A DNA stretch of 64,000 bases, taken from contig NC_089224.1 of the NCBI RefSeq assembly GCF_963924675.1, forward strand, positions 66,263,464-66,327,463, given 5' to 3'. Origin of the DNA: Phocoena phocoena. Its lineage: Eukaryota; Chordata; Mammalia; Artiodactyla; Phocoenidae. The notes beneath the pieces were generated by a model. The model was not told the origin of the DNA. It saw nothing but the letters and a program-made list of their open reading frames with translations, and ran no database searches. Shown here one piece after another: positions 36,851 through 48,640 of the stretch (positions within the stretch are counted from its first letter, which is position 1; each line of letters starts with the position of its first letter). The position numbers and the translations under genes were made by a program.

Positions 36851-37389
36851 TTGAAAGCAGGATCTTGAATTCAATGTAATGATCTGCTTTTGTGAAGATA
36901 AACTGGTTCAGAGCTTGATGAAAATTTTTCTAAAATTTACCATATAGAGTATACCAATTCTTAAACCATGAGTACCTTGGGAAGGCCATCAGTCATTCGC
37001 AACTTGATACGGATTCATCTCCCTGGGTTTGCTTTCCTCCTCGCCGTGAGTTGAGATCAATCACATTTAGAGGGAGAATGAAGCAAAGGTAAAGAATTGT
37101 CTGTGGGCGTGGTGGGTGGCGGGCTTGGGGAGGCTGGCCTCAGTGCACAAAGTGACGACAGGGAGAAGGGGCTTCAGAAGACAGAAGAAGCTAAAAGGTT
37201 GATGAGACTAGCAAACAAAGCCTATTTCACAATTTTGTTTAAGGCTGATACTGCTAGATTCCAGTATGAGGGAAGTGAGCTTACTTTTAGATGCAGATGA
37301 CTCATTAACAAGTTCATTATAAATTCTCAGGAAGAAATTTGACCCTGTGTTCTGTTTTTTATCTGAGAATCCTTTCCCTTCTACAGTCT
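36851..37389. other. Unassigned sequence
   Basis: Nothing recognised. Confidence 0.45.
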
Positions 37390-37495
37390 CCACGCCCACC
37401 CCCCTTACCTCTCTCCCTCTGTCTCTGTCTCTCTGTCCTTCTTTCTCTCCCACCTCCTTTTCCCTCTTTCCCTCTCCCTCTCTCCCTCTCTCTCC
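37390..37495. repeat. Pyrimidine-rich (CT/CCT) tract
   Basis: About 105 bp of C and T with only occasional G and A; 37453-37495 is pure pyrimidine (43 nt) on the plus strand. Long polypurine/polypyrimidine runs can form triplex DNA; whether this one does is inference. Confidence 0.9.
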
Positions 37496-38069
37496 AAACC
37501 TTCATACTGGATAGAAACAGATTCTCCCAATTGTCGCTGGGGCCAGGTATCATCAGTTAAATCCTGATCATTTCAACAACAACATAGCCTGCAGTTCACA
37601 CACCGTCAGGCCTTCCGGCAGCACTCCAAACACATGCCCTTGTTCAGGGGAAATCAGGACCAGCAGTGCTCGAACTGCACTTTTCAAAAGCTGTTGTCCA
37701 CTTGTGCCAACAGAATGGGGAAAATTTCCTTTCAACGCTGCCATGAAGAGCATCCAGATGTTTTCGCTGAGCTAAAGTGCACCTTCACCAGAGGCTGCTT
37801 CTTACCGCAGCTGCTAGGATCCCTTGGGAAGGCAAGCCGCACCTAGCTCCACGAAGTGGTGTCATGGGCAACTAGGGGCCAGGAAGTCTCAGGGGAAAGC
37901 ATGCTGGGTTTTGCACCAGGTGATCTGAGTTTAACTCCTCACCTTTTCTTGGCAGGTGGCGTTGGGTAAAAGCCCCTGAGCTCCTCCAGCTCCACCCCGC
38001 TTGTTTGCAAATAGACCCCAAGCCCTGCCCTGCCCGTCAGTAGAGCTGTCGTCGTTTCTTTAGCTTACA
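37496..38069. other. Repeat-free, GC-richer unassigned block
   Basis: 37570-38060 has no repeat wording I recognise and more CpG than its surroundings. A 70-codon frame at 37634-37846 contains several cysteines but lacks a family signature, and no convincing splice-bounded exon is apparent. Confidence 0.4.
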
Positions 38070-38200
38070 CTCTATGCTGGGCACACTTGTGCATCCAGTA
38101 ACGCACTTATTCCTCACGGGATCCCTGTGGGTGGTTAGACACCATCGCTATTCTCACATTACAGATGGTCAAGCCCCAGCTCAGAGTGTTTAGGAGAACC
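38070..38200 (-). repeat. MIR fragment
   Basis: Antisense: ctatgctgggcacacttgtg, acttattcctcacgggatcc, attctcacattacagatggt. Diverged. Confidence 0.55.
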
Positions 38201-38344
38201 AAGGGAGCACAACTGGGAAGGGGAAAACTGAGGTTTGCAACCAGGCCTGTTTTCGAGTTGTTGAAAAGACCATTGTATTGCATGTGGAAGGGCTTTGCAA
38301 ACCATAATCTAGAGACTGCAAACCAGAGTGATTCAAAAGCACGG

Positions 38345-38545
38345 GATTTTATAGTCTGAGAGGGCTCTGGCTGTGGGTGTTAGGCGAGTTATTCATCCTC
38401 TCGAGCCTCAGTTTTTCCCTCTGGAGATGATAAGAGTACCTACCTCCTGGGGTTATCATGGGGATGAATGAAATTGTGCATTTAAAGCATGGGGCACAGT
38501 GCCTGGCACCGTAGTCCCCCATAAGTGTTTGCCTCTGCTAGTATT
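38345..38545 (+). repeat. MIR SINE
   Basis: Sense: cgagttattcatcctctcga, gcctcagtttttccctctgg, gggttatcatggggatgaat, gcacagtgcctggcaccgta. Well preserved for a MIR. Confidence 0.8.
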
Positions 38546-39166
38546 GTTGGGAGGATGATTTAAGTTAGTGGTTCTAAATTAAAGGAAATAATGTTCACAG
38601 CCCTTTTCTCATCTTACACGTGCCATCATCTGTTTACTTCTTATTCCCACTGGAAAGCAAAAGCCAGAAGGAAAGCTGATTACTGATATCAATTTTTAAC
38701 AAGAACATTTTTTGGTATGAGTAACACATGTACTTAAGCTTCTTTGTTCCTCAGACTGAATGAGTGAAATGCAACACACAGTACATCAATAAATCATGGC
38801 CAGTGCCCCTTCCTGTCACGTCCATCCCCTGCTGGCCCTCATCCAGGGTTCTCAGCATCCACCCCTCCTGCCTTTCATCCCAATCTGCTTTTGCTTTTTG
38901 CTTGTTTCTTGACTCTGAACTCTGAACTCCTCTCTCACCTCTGCTCCTCTGGGTTAGTATTCACCCTCTTTCTTTCACTGTTGGGTCCCAGTAGTCCATT
39001 ATCACCTCTGTTTTAGTGGAACCTCTGACCCTCACCATCACTTTGGTCTCAGGCCCAAACTTCAGGTCCCAGACAAGGTCCATGGGGCCCCACTCCATTG
39101 TAACTGATGGTGGAGACACACTGGTTTTCCTCAGGCTTGTGCTGCTTTGCCTTCTACTGCTCTCTA
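38546..39166. other. Unassigned sequence
   Basis: Left flank of the nested L1 block; nothing recognised. Confidence 0.45.
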
Positions 39167-39430
39167 TTTTTAACTCTCATTTTTTTTTGTGGAGGGAATT
39201 ATTTTATTTTTTTATTGAAGTACTTGATGTACAATTTTTTTTATACAGCAGGTCCTTATTAGCCATCAGTTTTATACACATCAGTGTATACATGTCACTC
39301 GCAATCTCCCAATTCATCCCACCACCACCAGCCACCCCACGCAGCTTTCCCCCCTTGGTGCCCATACGTTTGTTCTCTACATCTGTGTCTCAATTTCTGC
39401 CCTGCAAACCAGTTCATCTGTACCATTTTT

Positions 39431-42400
39431 CTAGGTTCCACATATATGTATTAATATACAATATTTGTTTTTCTCTTTCTGACTTACTTCCCTCTGTATG
39501 ACAGTCTCTAGATCCCTCCATGTCTCTACAAATGACCTAATTTCGTTCCTATTTTTGGCTGAGTAATATTCCATTGTATATATGTACCACATCTTCTTTA
39601 TCCATTCATCTGTCGATGGGCATTAAGTTGCTCCATGGCCTGGCTACTTTAAACAGTGGTGCAATGAACATTGGGGTGCATGGGTCTTTTTGAATTATGG
39701 TTTTCTCTAGGTATATGCCCAGTAGTGGGATTTCTGGGTCATAAGATAATTCTATTTTTAGTTTTTTAAGGAACATCCATACTGTTCTCCATAGTGGCTG
39801 TATCAATTTACATTCCCACCAACAGTGCAGAGGGTTCCCTTTTCTTCACACCCTCTCCAGCATTTGTCATTTGTAGATTTTCTGATGATGCCCATTCTAA
39901 CTGGTGTGAGGTGATACCTCATTGTAGTTTTGATTTGCATTTCTCTAATAATTAGTGACGTTGAGCAGCTTTTCATGTGCCTCTTGACCATCTGTATGTC
40001 TTCTTTGGAGAAATGTCTATTTAGGTCTTCTGCCCAGTTTTGGATTGCTTTGTTTGTTTTTTTAAATATTGAGCTGCATGAGCTGTTTATATATTGTGGA
40101 GATTAATCCTTTGTCCGTTGATCCATTTGCAAATATTTTCTCCCATTCTGAGGGTTGTCTTTTCATCTTGTTTATGGTTTCCTTTGCTGTGCAAAAGCTT
40201 TGACGTTTCATTAGGTCCCATTTGTTTATTTTTGTTTTTATTTCCATTACTCTTGGAGGTGGATCAAAAAGGATCTTGCTGTGATATATGTCAAAGAGTG
40301 TTCTTCCTATGTTTTCCTCTAAGAGTTTTATAGTGTCCGGTCTTACATTTAGGTCTCTAATCCATTTTGAGTTTATTTTTGTGTATGATGTTAGGGAGTG
40401 TTCTAATTTCATTCTTTTACATGTAGCTGTCCAGTTTTCCCAGCGCCACGTATTGAAGAGACTGTCTTTTCTCCATTGTGTATCCTTGCCTCCTTTGTCA
40501 TAGATTAGTTGACCATAGGTGCATGGGTTTATCTCTGGGCTTTTTATCTTGTTCCATTGATCTATGTTTCTGTTTTTGTGCCAGTACCATATTGTCTTGA
40601 TTACTGTAGCTTTGTAGTATAGCCTGAAGTCAGGGAGTCTGATTCCTCCAGCTCCGTTTTTTTCCCTCAAGACTGCGTTGGCTCTTCAGGGTCTTTTGTG
40701 TCTCCATACAAACTTTAAGATTTTTTGTTCTAGTTCTGTAAAAAATGCCATTGGTAAATTTGATAGGGATTGCATTGAATCTGTAGATTGCTTTGGGTAG
40801 TATAGTCATTTTCACAATATTGATTCTTCCAATCCAAGAACATGGTATATCTCTCCATCTGTTGGTATCATCTTTAATTTATTTCATCATTGTCTTATAG
40901 TTTTCTGCATACAGGTCTTTTGTCTCCCTAGGTAGATTTATTCCTAGGTATTTTATTCTTTTTGTTGCAATGGTAAATGGGAGGGTTTCCTTAATTTCTC
41001 TTTCAGATTTTTCATCATTAGTGTATAGGAATGCAAGACATTTCTGTGCATTAATTTTGTATCCTGCAACTTTACCAGATTCATTGATTAGCTCTAGTAG
41101 TTCTCTGGTGGCATCTTTAGGATTCTCCATGTATAGTATCATGTCATCTGCAAGCAGTGACAGTTTTACTTCTTCTTTTCCAATTTGGATTCCTTTTATT
41201 TCTTTTTGTTCTCTGATTGCCATGGCTAGGACTTCCAAAACTATGTTGAATGATAGTGGTGAGAGTGGACATCCTTGTCTTGTTCCTGATCTGAGAGGAA
41301 ATGCTTTCAATTTTTCACCATTGAGAATGATGTTTGCTGTGAGTTTGTCATATATGACCTTTATTATGTTGAGGTAGGTTCCTTCTAAGCCCACTTTCTG
41401 GAGAGTTTTTAATCATAAATCGGTGTTGAATTTTGTCAAAAGCTTTTTCTGCATCTATTGAGATGATCATATGGTTTTTATTCTTCAATTTGTTAATATG
41501 GTTTATCACATTGATTGATTTGCATATATTGAAGAATCCTTGCATCCCTGGGATAAATCCCACTTTATCATGGTGTATCATCCTTTTAATGTGTTGTTGG
41601 ATTCTGTTTGCTAGTATTTTGTTGAGGATTTTTGCATCTATATTCATCAGTGATATTGGTCTGTAAATTCCTTTTTTTGTAGTATCTTTGTGTGGTTTTG
41701 TTATCAGGGTGATGGTGGCCTCAATGAATGAGTTTGGGAGTGTTCCTTCCTCTGCAATTTTTTGGAAGAATTTGAGAAGGATAGGTGTTAGCTCTTCTCT
41801 AAATGTTTGATAGAATGCACTTTTGAGGCTATCTGGTCCTGGACTTTTGTTTGTTGGAAGATTTTTAATCACAGTTTCAATTTCATTATTTGTGATTGGT
41901 CTGTTCATATTTTCTATTTCTTCCTGGTTCAGTCTTGGAAGGTTATGCCTTTCTAAGAATTTGTCCATTTCTTCCAGGTTGTCCATTTTATTGGCATAGA
42001 GTTGCTTGTAGTAGTCTCTTAGGATGCTTTGTATTTCTGCGGTGTCTGTTGTAACTTCTCCTTTTTCATTTCTAATTTTATTGACTTGGGTCCTCTCCCT
42101 CTTTTTCTTGATGCGTCTCGCTAATGGTTTATCATTTTTGTTTATCTTCTCAAAGAACCAGCTTTTAGTTTTATTGATCTTTGCTGTTGTTTTCTTCATT
42201 TCTATTTCATTTATTTCTGCTCTGATCTTTATAATTTCTTTCCTTCTGCTAACTTTGGGTTTTGTTTGTTCTTCTTTCTCTAGTTCCTTTAGGTGTAAGG
42301 TTAGATTGTTTATTTGAGATTTTTCTTGTTTCTTGAGGTAGGCTTGTATAGCTATTAACTTCCCTCTTAGAACTGCTTTTGCTGCATCCCATAGGTTTTG

Positions 42401-43236
42401 GATCGTCCTGTTTTCATTGTCATTTGTCTCTAGGTATTTTTTGTTTTCCTCAGTGATATCTTGGTTATTTAGTAATGTATTTTTTAACCTCCATGTGTTT
42501 GTGGTTTTTATGTTTTTTTCCCTGTAAGTCAATTCTAATCTCATAGTGTTGTGGTCAGAAAAGATGCTTGCTATGATTTTAATTTTCTTAAATTTACTGT
42601 GGCTTGATTTGTGACCCAAGATGTGATCTATCCTGGAGAATGTTCTGTGCACACTTGAGAAGATAGTGTAATCTGCTGTTTCTGGATGGAATGTCCTATA
42701 AATATCAATTAAATCTGTCTGGCCTATTGTGTCATTTAAAGCTTCTGTTTCCTTATTTATTTTCATTTTGGATGATCTGTCCATTGGTGTAAGTGAGGTG
42801 TTAAAGTTCCCCACTATTATTGTTTCTGTTGATTTCCTCTTTTATAGCTGTTAGCAGTTGCCTTATGTATTGAGGTGCTCCTATGTTGGGTGCATATATA
42901 TTTATAATTGTTATATCTTCTTCTTGGATTGATCCCTTGATGATTATGTAGTATCCTTCCTTGTCTCTGGTAACATTCTTTTTTTTTAAAGTCTATTTTA
43001 TCTGATATAAGTATTGCTACTCCAGCTTTCTTTTGATTTCCATTTGCATAGAATACCTTCCTCCATCCCCTCACTTTCAGTCTGTATGTGTCCCTAGGTC
43101 TGAAGTGGGTCTCTTGTAGACAGCATATAGATGGGTCTTGTTTTTGTATCCATTCAGCAAGCCTGTGTCTTTTGGTTGGAGCATTTAAACCATTCACATT
43201 TAAGGTAATTATTGATCTGTATGTTCCTGTGACCAT
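39431..43236 (-). pseudogene. L1 ORF2 (endonuclease and reverse transcriptase), broken
   Basis: ORF2 protein nicks target DNA and copies L1 RNA there. On the minus strand it starts at ATG 43236 with the endonuclease domain: ITLNVNGLNAPTKR and CLQETHF carry the conserved N and E residues. A frameshift falls near 42975 at an 8-T run. The next frame (42814-41348) holds [10 protein letters not shown] and SDHN of the endonuclease, then the reverse transcriptase start [20 protein letters not shown] and motif A with [13 protein letters not shown] further frame (41394-40879) holds the catalytic LLADDMILY. Later frames (40815-39606) hold the cysteine-rich C-terminal part (for example [12 protein letters not shown]), with the natural stop about 39431. 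Length is close to a full ORF2 (about 1,270 codons), but several indels make it dead. Confidence 0.93.
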
Positions 43237-43294
43237 TTTCTTAATTGTTTTGGGTTTGTTTTTGTAGGTCCTTTTCTTCTCTTGTGTTTCCCAC

Positions 43295-44200
43295 TTAGAG
43301 AAGCTCCTTTAACATTTGTTGTAGAGCTGGTTTGGTGGTGCTGAATTCTCTTAGCTTTTGCTTGTTTGTAAATCTTTTGATTTCTCTATTGAATCTGAAT
43401 GTGATCCTTGCTGGGTAGAATAATCTTGGTTGTAGGTTTTTCCCTTTCATCACTTTAAGTATATCATGCCATTCCCTTCTGGCTTATAGAGTTTCTGCTG
43501 AGAAATCAGCTCTTAACCTTATGTGAGTTCCCTTGTATGTTATTTGTCGTTTTTCCCTTGCTGCTTTCAATAATTTTTCTTTGTCTTTAATTTTTGCCAG
43601 TTTGATTACTATGTGTCTTGGTGTGTTTCTCCTTGGGTTTATCCTGTATGGGACTCTCTGCACTTCCTGGACTTGGGTGGCTATTTCCTTTCCCACATTA
43701 GGGAACTTTTCAACTGTAATCTCTTCTAATATTTTCTTGGGTCCTTTCTCTCTCTCTTCTCCTTCTGGGACCCCTATAATGTGAATGTTGTTGCGTTTAA
43801 TGTTGTCGCAGAGGTCTCTTAGGCTGTCTTCATTTCTTTTCATTGTTTTTTCTTTATTCTGTTCCGCAGTTGTGAATTCCACCATTGTGTCTTCCAGGTC
43901 ACTTTTCCGTTCTTCTGCCTCAGTTATTCTGCAATTGGTTCCTTCTAGTGTAGTTTTCATTTCAGTTATTGTATTGTTCATCTCTGTTTGTTTGTTGTTT
44001 AATTCTTCTAGATCTTTGTTAAACATTTCTTGCATCTTCTTGATCTTTGCCTCCATTCTTTTTCTGAGGTCCTAGATCCTCTTCACTATCATTATTCTGA
44101 ATTCTTTTTCTGGAAGGTTGTCTATCTCCACTTCATTTAGTTGTTTTTCTGGAGTTTTATCTTGTTCCTTCATCTGGTACATAACCCTCTGCCTTTTCAT
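43295..44200 (-). pseudogene. L1 ORF1 (RNA-binding protein), two nonsense mutations
   Basis: ORF1p coats L1 RNA as a trimer and acts as a chaperone. The frame runs from ATG at 44200 to the natural TAA at 43297-43295, about 301 codons, the usual length. Two in-frame stops interrupt it: TAG at 44074-44072 and TAA at 43486-43484. Both lie where related copies have glutamine codons, so each looks like a C-to-T change. Between them are the coiled coil (TEAEERKSDLEDTM), the RRM region (RNNIHIIGVPEGEE) and the start of the CTD (RHIVIKLAKIKDKEKLLKAA). No frameshift is seen in this ORF, unlike ORF2. Confidence 0.92.
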
Positions 44201-44473
44201 TTTGTCTATCTTTTTGTGAATGTGGTTTCTGTTCCACAGGCTCCAGGATTGTAGTTCTTCTTGCTTCTGCTTTCTGCCCTCTGGTGGATGAGGCTATCTA
44301 AGAGGCTTGTGCAAGTTCCCTGATGGGAGGGACTGGTGGTGGGTCTGATGTACAATATTATGTTTCAGGAGTACAATGTAGTAATTCACAATTTTTAAAG
44401 ATTATACTCCATTTGTAGTTATCATAAAATACTGGTTATATTCCTCATGCTGTACAATATATCCTTATAGCTT

Positions 44474-44608
44474 GTTTTTTAAAAATTATTATTATTTTTT
44501 GGCCACACTGCACAGCATGCAGGATCTTAGTTCCCAGACCAGGGATTGAACCCATGCCCCTGCAGTGGAAGCGCAGAGTCTTAACCACTGGACCACCAGG
44601 GAAGTCCC
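44474..44608 (-). mobile_element. CHR-type tRNA-derived SINE inside the older L1
   Basis: Antisense: tttttggccacactgcacag, catgcaggatcttagttccc, ending accaccagggaagtccc. A 12-bp TSD with one mismatch lies at 44462-44473 (tccttatagctt) and 44609-44620 (tccttgtagctt). Confidence 0.93.
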
Positions 44609-44910
44609 TCCTTGTAGCTTATTTTATACATAATAGTTTGTACCTCTTAACCCCCTACCTCTATATTGCCCCATCCTGCCTTCCCTTTCCCTACTGGTAA
44701 CCACTAGTTTTTTCTATCTGTGAGTCTGCTTCTTTTTTGTTAATATTCACCAGTTTGTTATATTTTTTTAGATTCTACATATAAGTTATATCATACAGTA
44801 TTTATCTTTCTCTGTCTGACTTATGTCACTTAGCATAATACCCTCAAAGTCTATCCATGTTGCTGCAAATGGCAAAATTTCATTCTTTTTATGGCTGAGT
44901 AGTACTCCAC

Positions 44911-44976
44911 TGTATGTATATGTATATATATGGGTGTGTGTGTATATATATAATATATATATATTATATATATATG
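44911..44976. repeat. AT/GT-rich microsatellite in the older L1
   Basis: Mixed tgta, tata and gtgt units expanded from the TATA-rich site of the L1 3' region (tgtatatatataatatatat). Confidence 0.85.
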
Positions 44977-45689
44977 CCACATCTTCTTTATTCATTCATC
45001 TGTTGATGGACACTGAGGTTGCTTCCATATCTTGGCAATTGTAAATAATGCTGCTATGAACATTGGGGTGCAAGTATCTTTTTGAGTTAGTGGTTTTGTT
45101 TTCTTTGGATGCACCAATTTACATTCCCACCAATAGTGCTCAAGGGTTCCCTTTTCTCCACTTCCTTGCCAACATTTGTTATTTTTGTTCTTTTTGATGA
45201 TAGCCATTCTGACAGTTGTGAGGTGATATCTCATTGTGGTTTTGATTTTCATTTCCTTGATGATGAGTGATGTTGAGCATCTTTTCATGTGCCTGTTTGC
45301 CATCTGCATTTCCTCTTTGGAAAAATGTGTATTCAGTTTCTCCGCCCATTTCAAAATCAGGGGTTTTTTTAATGTTTTTGTATGAGCTGTTTATATATGT
45401 TGGATATTAACCCCTTATCATTTGCAAATATTTTCATTTATTCAGTAGGCTGTCTTTTCCTTTCGCTGATGGTTTCCTTTGCTGTGCAAAAGCTTTTGAG
45501 TTTAATTAGGTCCCATTTGTTTATTTTTGCTTTTATTTCCTTTGCTTTAGGATACAGATCCAAAAAACTATGATTTATGTCAGAAAATGTTCTGCCTATG
45601 TTTTCCTCTAGGATTTTTATGATTTCCAGTCTTACATTTAGGTCTTTAACCCATTTTGAGTTTATTTTTGTATATGGTTTTTAGCTCTC

Positions 45690-46185
45690 TTATGATTCAT
45701 ACAGGGGTATGTACCAAGCAAAATAGCAATTGAGGCTCAGACTGTGTCTCTCAATGTCAGACCTCCAGATGTTTCCCAAAACCCAAAAGTTTGGATCATG
45801 TAGCTAAATTCCTGTTCCTGAGTGAATTGTTAACTTTTCCTCCTCATGTGGCATCATGTAGGCACAGCCTGTGACTCATGAAAGTTAAGAGCAGGATCTC
45901 TCAGAGCACAGACACTGGAATCATCTCTGATGAAATATGCCTTTTCTAAATAAGCAGCCAAAGAGGTCTTTTCAGGCTAGTGGCAAAACTGGAACATGTA
46001 AAGTTTTCATAAAGGTCTTATGTAAGTTTTAGTAATAGGGAAAGACAGTGTAGCATTAATCTCTTTCATGTGAGCAAAGAAGCATGCATGCTCTTTCAAA
46101 TAACTTTTTCCTCAGTGTCCTCCAAGGAATCTCCAAGTCTTCCTTCTACCCACTCCTCCCTGGTTCACATGGTGGAATGGAAATT
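45690..46185. other. Unassigned sequence
   Basis: Right flank of the nested L1 block; nothing recognised. Confidence 0.45.
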
Positions 46186-46370
46186 GCATGATTTACAGAG
46201 GAGTTACCCAGACCTGGGATGGAAGTCCAGCTCAAACACTGATACACTGCGTGTGTGCCGAGCAAAGTTTGTTCATTTCTACAGCTCCTGACAACAGAGG
46301 TGTAAGACCTAAAACCTACCTCTTAGGAGAGTTAAAAGAGTTAATATATGTAACATACTAGCACAAACTC
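46186..46370 (+). repeat. MIR SINE
   Basis: Sense: ttacccagacctgggatgga, ccagctcaaacactgataca, then aaaacctacctcttaggaga, ttaaaagagttaatatatgt. Confidence 0.65.
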
Positions 46371-46631
46371 GAGCTATAAGTGTGTGAGGTTTGTGCAGGT
46401 AGCTACATGAATGGTATGTGTCCTTGTGTCTATATAGGTCTACATAATGCTGTCACTTTATATCCTTCTCATTTTGGTGGGCCATTTGATACAAATATCA
46501 TTCTCTAATCATAGGGATCATTTGAAATTTCATGTTGATCCCAGTGGTAACTCTAGAGTGAGTTGTCCATTAAAAAATTTTTTTAATGGCCTTCTTTTTA
46601 GACACTGTCAGGTTGTTGGGTTTGTTTTGAC

Positions 46632-46665
<34 letters not shown>

Positions 46666-47532
46666 TGTGTCTCCTAATTTTTCAGTTCTTTCCACTGTCA
46701 GTTTGTCTCCTGCAAGTGGTTATCCAGTTGGTCTGGCCAGTGGGGCTGTTCCAACTCGCTGATTTCAGAATTTCCATTGCCCTCTAACAGCCACTGTCCT
46801 TCAAATGTGTCCTTAGCTAGTTTAGTGCTAGGTGGCCTGTTTGCTCTAGCAAATACATCTGAATGCTTTCTTTTGCCAGAAAAAGTTTTACTAAGGTGCT
46901 CTTTATTTCCTCTGAAAAATATCCGCCTGGTGTTTGATGGTTTGGAACTTTATGCTTGATCTGTTGTCAATGAGTAAATTTCCCGGGGGTTAATAAAGCC
47001 CTTGGGCAGGGTGTTAACTCTTTAAGGGTACCACTTTATTATTTAGTTATAATTTGAGAGTTCTAAAAACGTATTATTTTCCTTCTCATTGAAAGAGGAT
47101 TTGAATTTGTCTCAAAAATACATGCCATACAAATTAAATAAATTGCAAAGATGTCAAATATTGGTAAGAATTCAGAACAAGAGGAAAGAGTAGCACTTGG
47201 CCCCGTATAGTTGAAGTTGTCAGATAGCCAGTTTGTCTCCAAGTTTCCCAGTAACCAAAGCAAAGAGGAAAACTCCCTCAGTTTTAACTGATACAGTTTG
47301 ATAATATAAATCTAAACTTTTTCTCAAGACAAGAGGGAATTCTTTGTGACCCTTCCCCAAGAAAAGCCATTGCAATAATTCTCAAAGCTCTAGTTTGACC
47401 TGAATTCCTGGACAACTCAAAACCTTTGGGACAGTTTTCAGCTGACCTGGGCCTAGGAAAACACTGTGGCAGTTTTCATGGGTGTATAAATGGAACAAAG
47501 CTATAATGTGTAATCTCCTATGCATGGACATA
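46371..47532. other. Unassigned apart from a microsatellite
   Basis: No recognised element except the (TG)n at 46632-46670. No coding block. Confidence 0.45.
46632..46670. repeat. (TG)n microsatellite
   Basis: About 19 TG units with one TA interruption at about 46658. Confidence 0.95.
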
Positions 47533-47547
47533 AGAATGAGGGTATTT

Positions 47548-48042
47548 TTAAAAAAATTTTATTGAACTATAGTTGATTTATAATGCTTTGTTAATTTCTA
47601 CTGTACAGTAAAGTGATTCATTTATACATATATATATTCTTTTTCATATTTTTTTCTATTATGGTTTATCACAGGATATTGACTATAGTTCCCTGTACTA
47701 TACAGTAGGACCTTGTTGTTTATCCATTCTATATATAATAGTTTATATCTGCTGATCCCAAACTCCCAACCCTTCCCTCTGCCTCCCCCGACCTTGGCAA
47801 CTGCAAGTCTGTTCTCTATGTCTGTCAGTCTATTTCTGTTTTGTAGTTAGGTTCATTTGTGCCGTATTTTAAATTCCACATATAAATGATATCATATGGT
47901 ATTTGTCTTTCTCTTTCTGACTTACTTTGCTTAGTATGATAATCTCTAGGTCCATCCATGCTGCTGCAAATGGCATTATTTCGTTCTTTTTTTTGACTGA
48001 GTAATATTCCATTGTATATATGTACCACATATTCTTTATCCA
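47548..48042 (-). mobile_element. L1 LINE 3' end, 5'-truncated
   Basis: Antisense: ttttattgaactatagttga, cagtaggaccttgttgttta, ccattgtatatatgtaccac. An aged TSD, agaatgagggtatttt against agaaagagggtttta, lies at 47533-47547 and 48043-48056. Same family as the copies at 4.6 and 62.4 kb. Confidence 0.88.
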
Positions 48043-48189
48043 GAAAGAGGGTTTTAGAGAGCAATGCAAGCATGTTCCTGGCTCTTCCATGTAGCAGCAT
48101 TATGCAGTGTGGTGTCATTGAAAATAATACTAAATTACTGAATGTGTATAATTTTAGAACATTCAACTCAAGGGAAAGGTTTATTCATC

Positions 48190-48432
48190 TTTCAAGGGCC
48201 TGCTGAAGTGTCTCTATCCTGTGAAGTTCCGAGACATTTCAGGGGCCCTGGCATAATCTACAGCGAATTAGGGAGGGCTGTCTATGTCCTCTATGTCTCA
48301 ATTATAATATTATAATGATTTACTTCCATGTCTGCTCCTCAGCTAGATTGTGAGATCACTGAGAGGAAACTGTCTTATTCATCACTGGATACCAGTGCCT
48401 AGCATGGCGCCTTCTATAGTAAATGCTGAGTG
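48190..48432 (+). repeat. L2 LINE 3' end
   Basis: ctagattgtgagatcactga, aggaaactgtcttattcatc, ccagtgcctagcatggcgcc: sense L2 tail. Confidence 0.65.
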
Positions 48433-48640
48433 TAAGAGGAGTAGATATTATGTGCTCATCAGAGTTCTAAGTGCTTTACATGGTTTTTCTCATTTTGTCC
48501 TTCTCACAGCTCTGTGAGGTTACTATTATTACTTCCATTTTACAAATGAAGAAACCATGGCCTAAAGAGTGATTTGCTTGTTTAATTGAAGTAAATGGTA
48601 GAAGAGAATTTAAGCCCATTCTCTCAACTAGTACACTAGC
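48433..48640 (-). repeat. MIR SINE
   Basis: Antisense: gttctaagtgctttacatgg, tttctcattttgtccttctc, acttccattttacaaatgaa. Nearly full core. Confidence 0.75.

Larger units (their letters stand above)
39236..44345 (-). mobile_element. Near-complete L1 LINE, 5'-truncated in the 5' UTR
   Basis: About 5.1 kb, antisense, from a T-run and atacagcaggtccttattag (3' end) to gggagggactggtggtgggt (part of the 5' UTR). An 11-bp TSD tgatgtacaat, itself a piece of the older host L1, lies at 39225-39235 and 44346-44356. The order 5' UTR fragment, ORF1, inter-ORF spacer, ORF2, 3' UTR is intact. Both ORFs carry stops and frameshifts, so it cannot retrotranspose on its own. Cetartiodactyl subfamily by sequence style. 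Confidence 0.95.
39179..45677 (-). mobile_element. Older L1 LINE, host of a younger L1 and a SINE
   Basis: Its 3' end (39179-39224) and body (44357-45677) join across the inner L1: tattgaagtacttgatgtacaa continues tattatgtttcaggagtaca. Further signs are gctgagtagtactccactgt and atttacattcccaccaatag. An imperfect 12-bp TSD (tttttaactctc at 39167-39178, tttttagctctc at 45678-45689) frames it. The C-terminal part of ORF2 is recognisable at 44992-45354 (minus), including [19 protein letters not shown], but broken. Net inserted length without later insertions is about 1.2 kb. Confidence 0.85.

Noticed and set aside
39016..39501. 161-codon plus-strand frame
   Set aside because: It runs from unique sequence into the antisense 3' ends of two L1s; its hydrophobic, serine-rich composition is that of antisense L1 sequence.
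40970..41377. 135-codon plus-strand frame
   Set aside because: Antisense shadow of L1 ORF2; the minus strand there encodes the reverse transcriptase.
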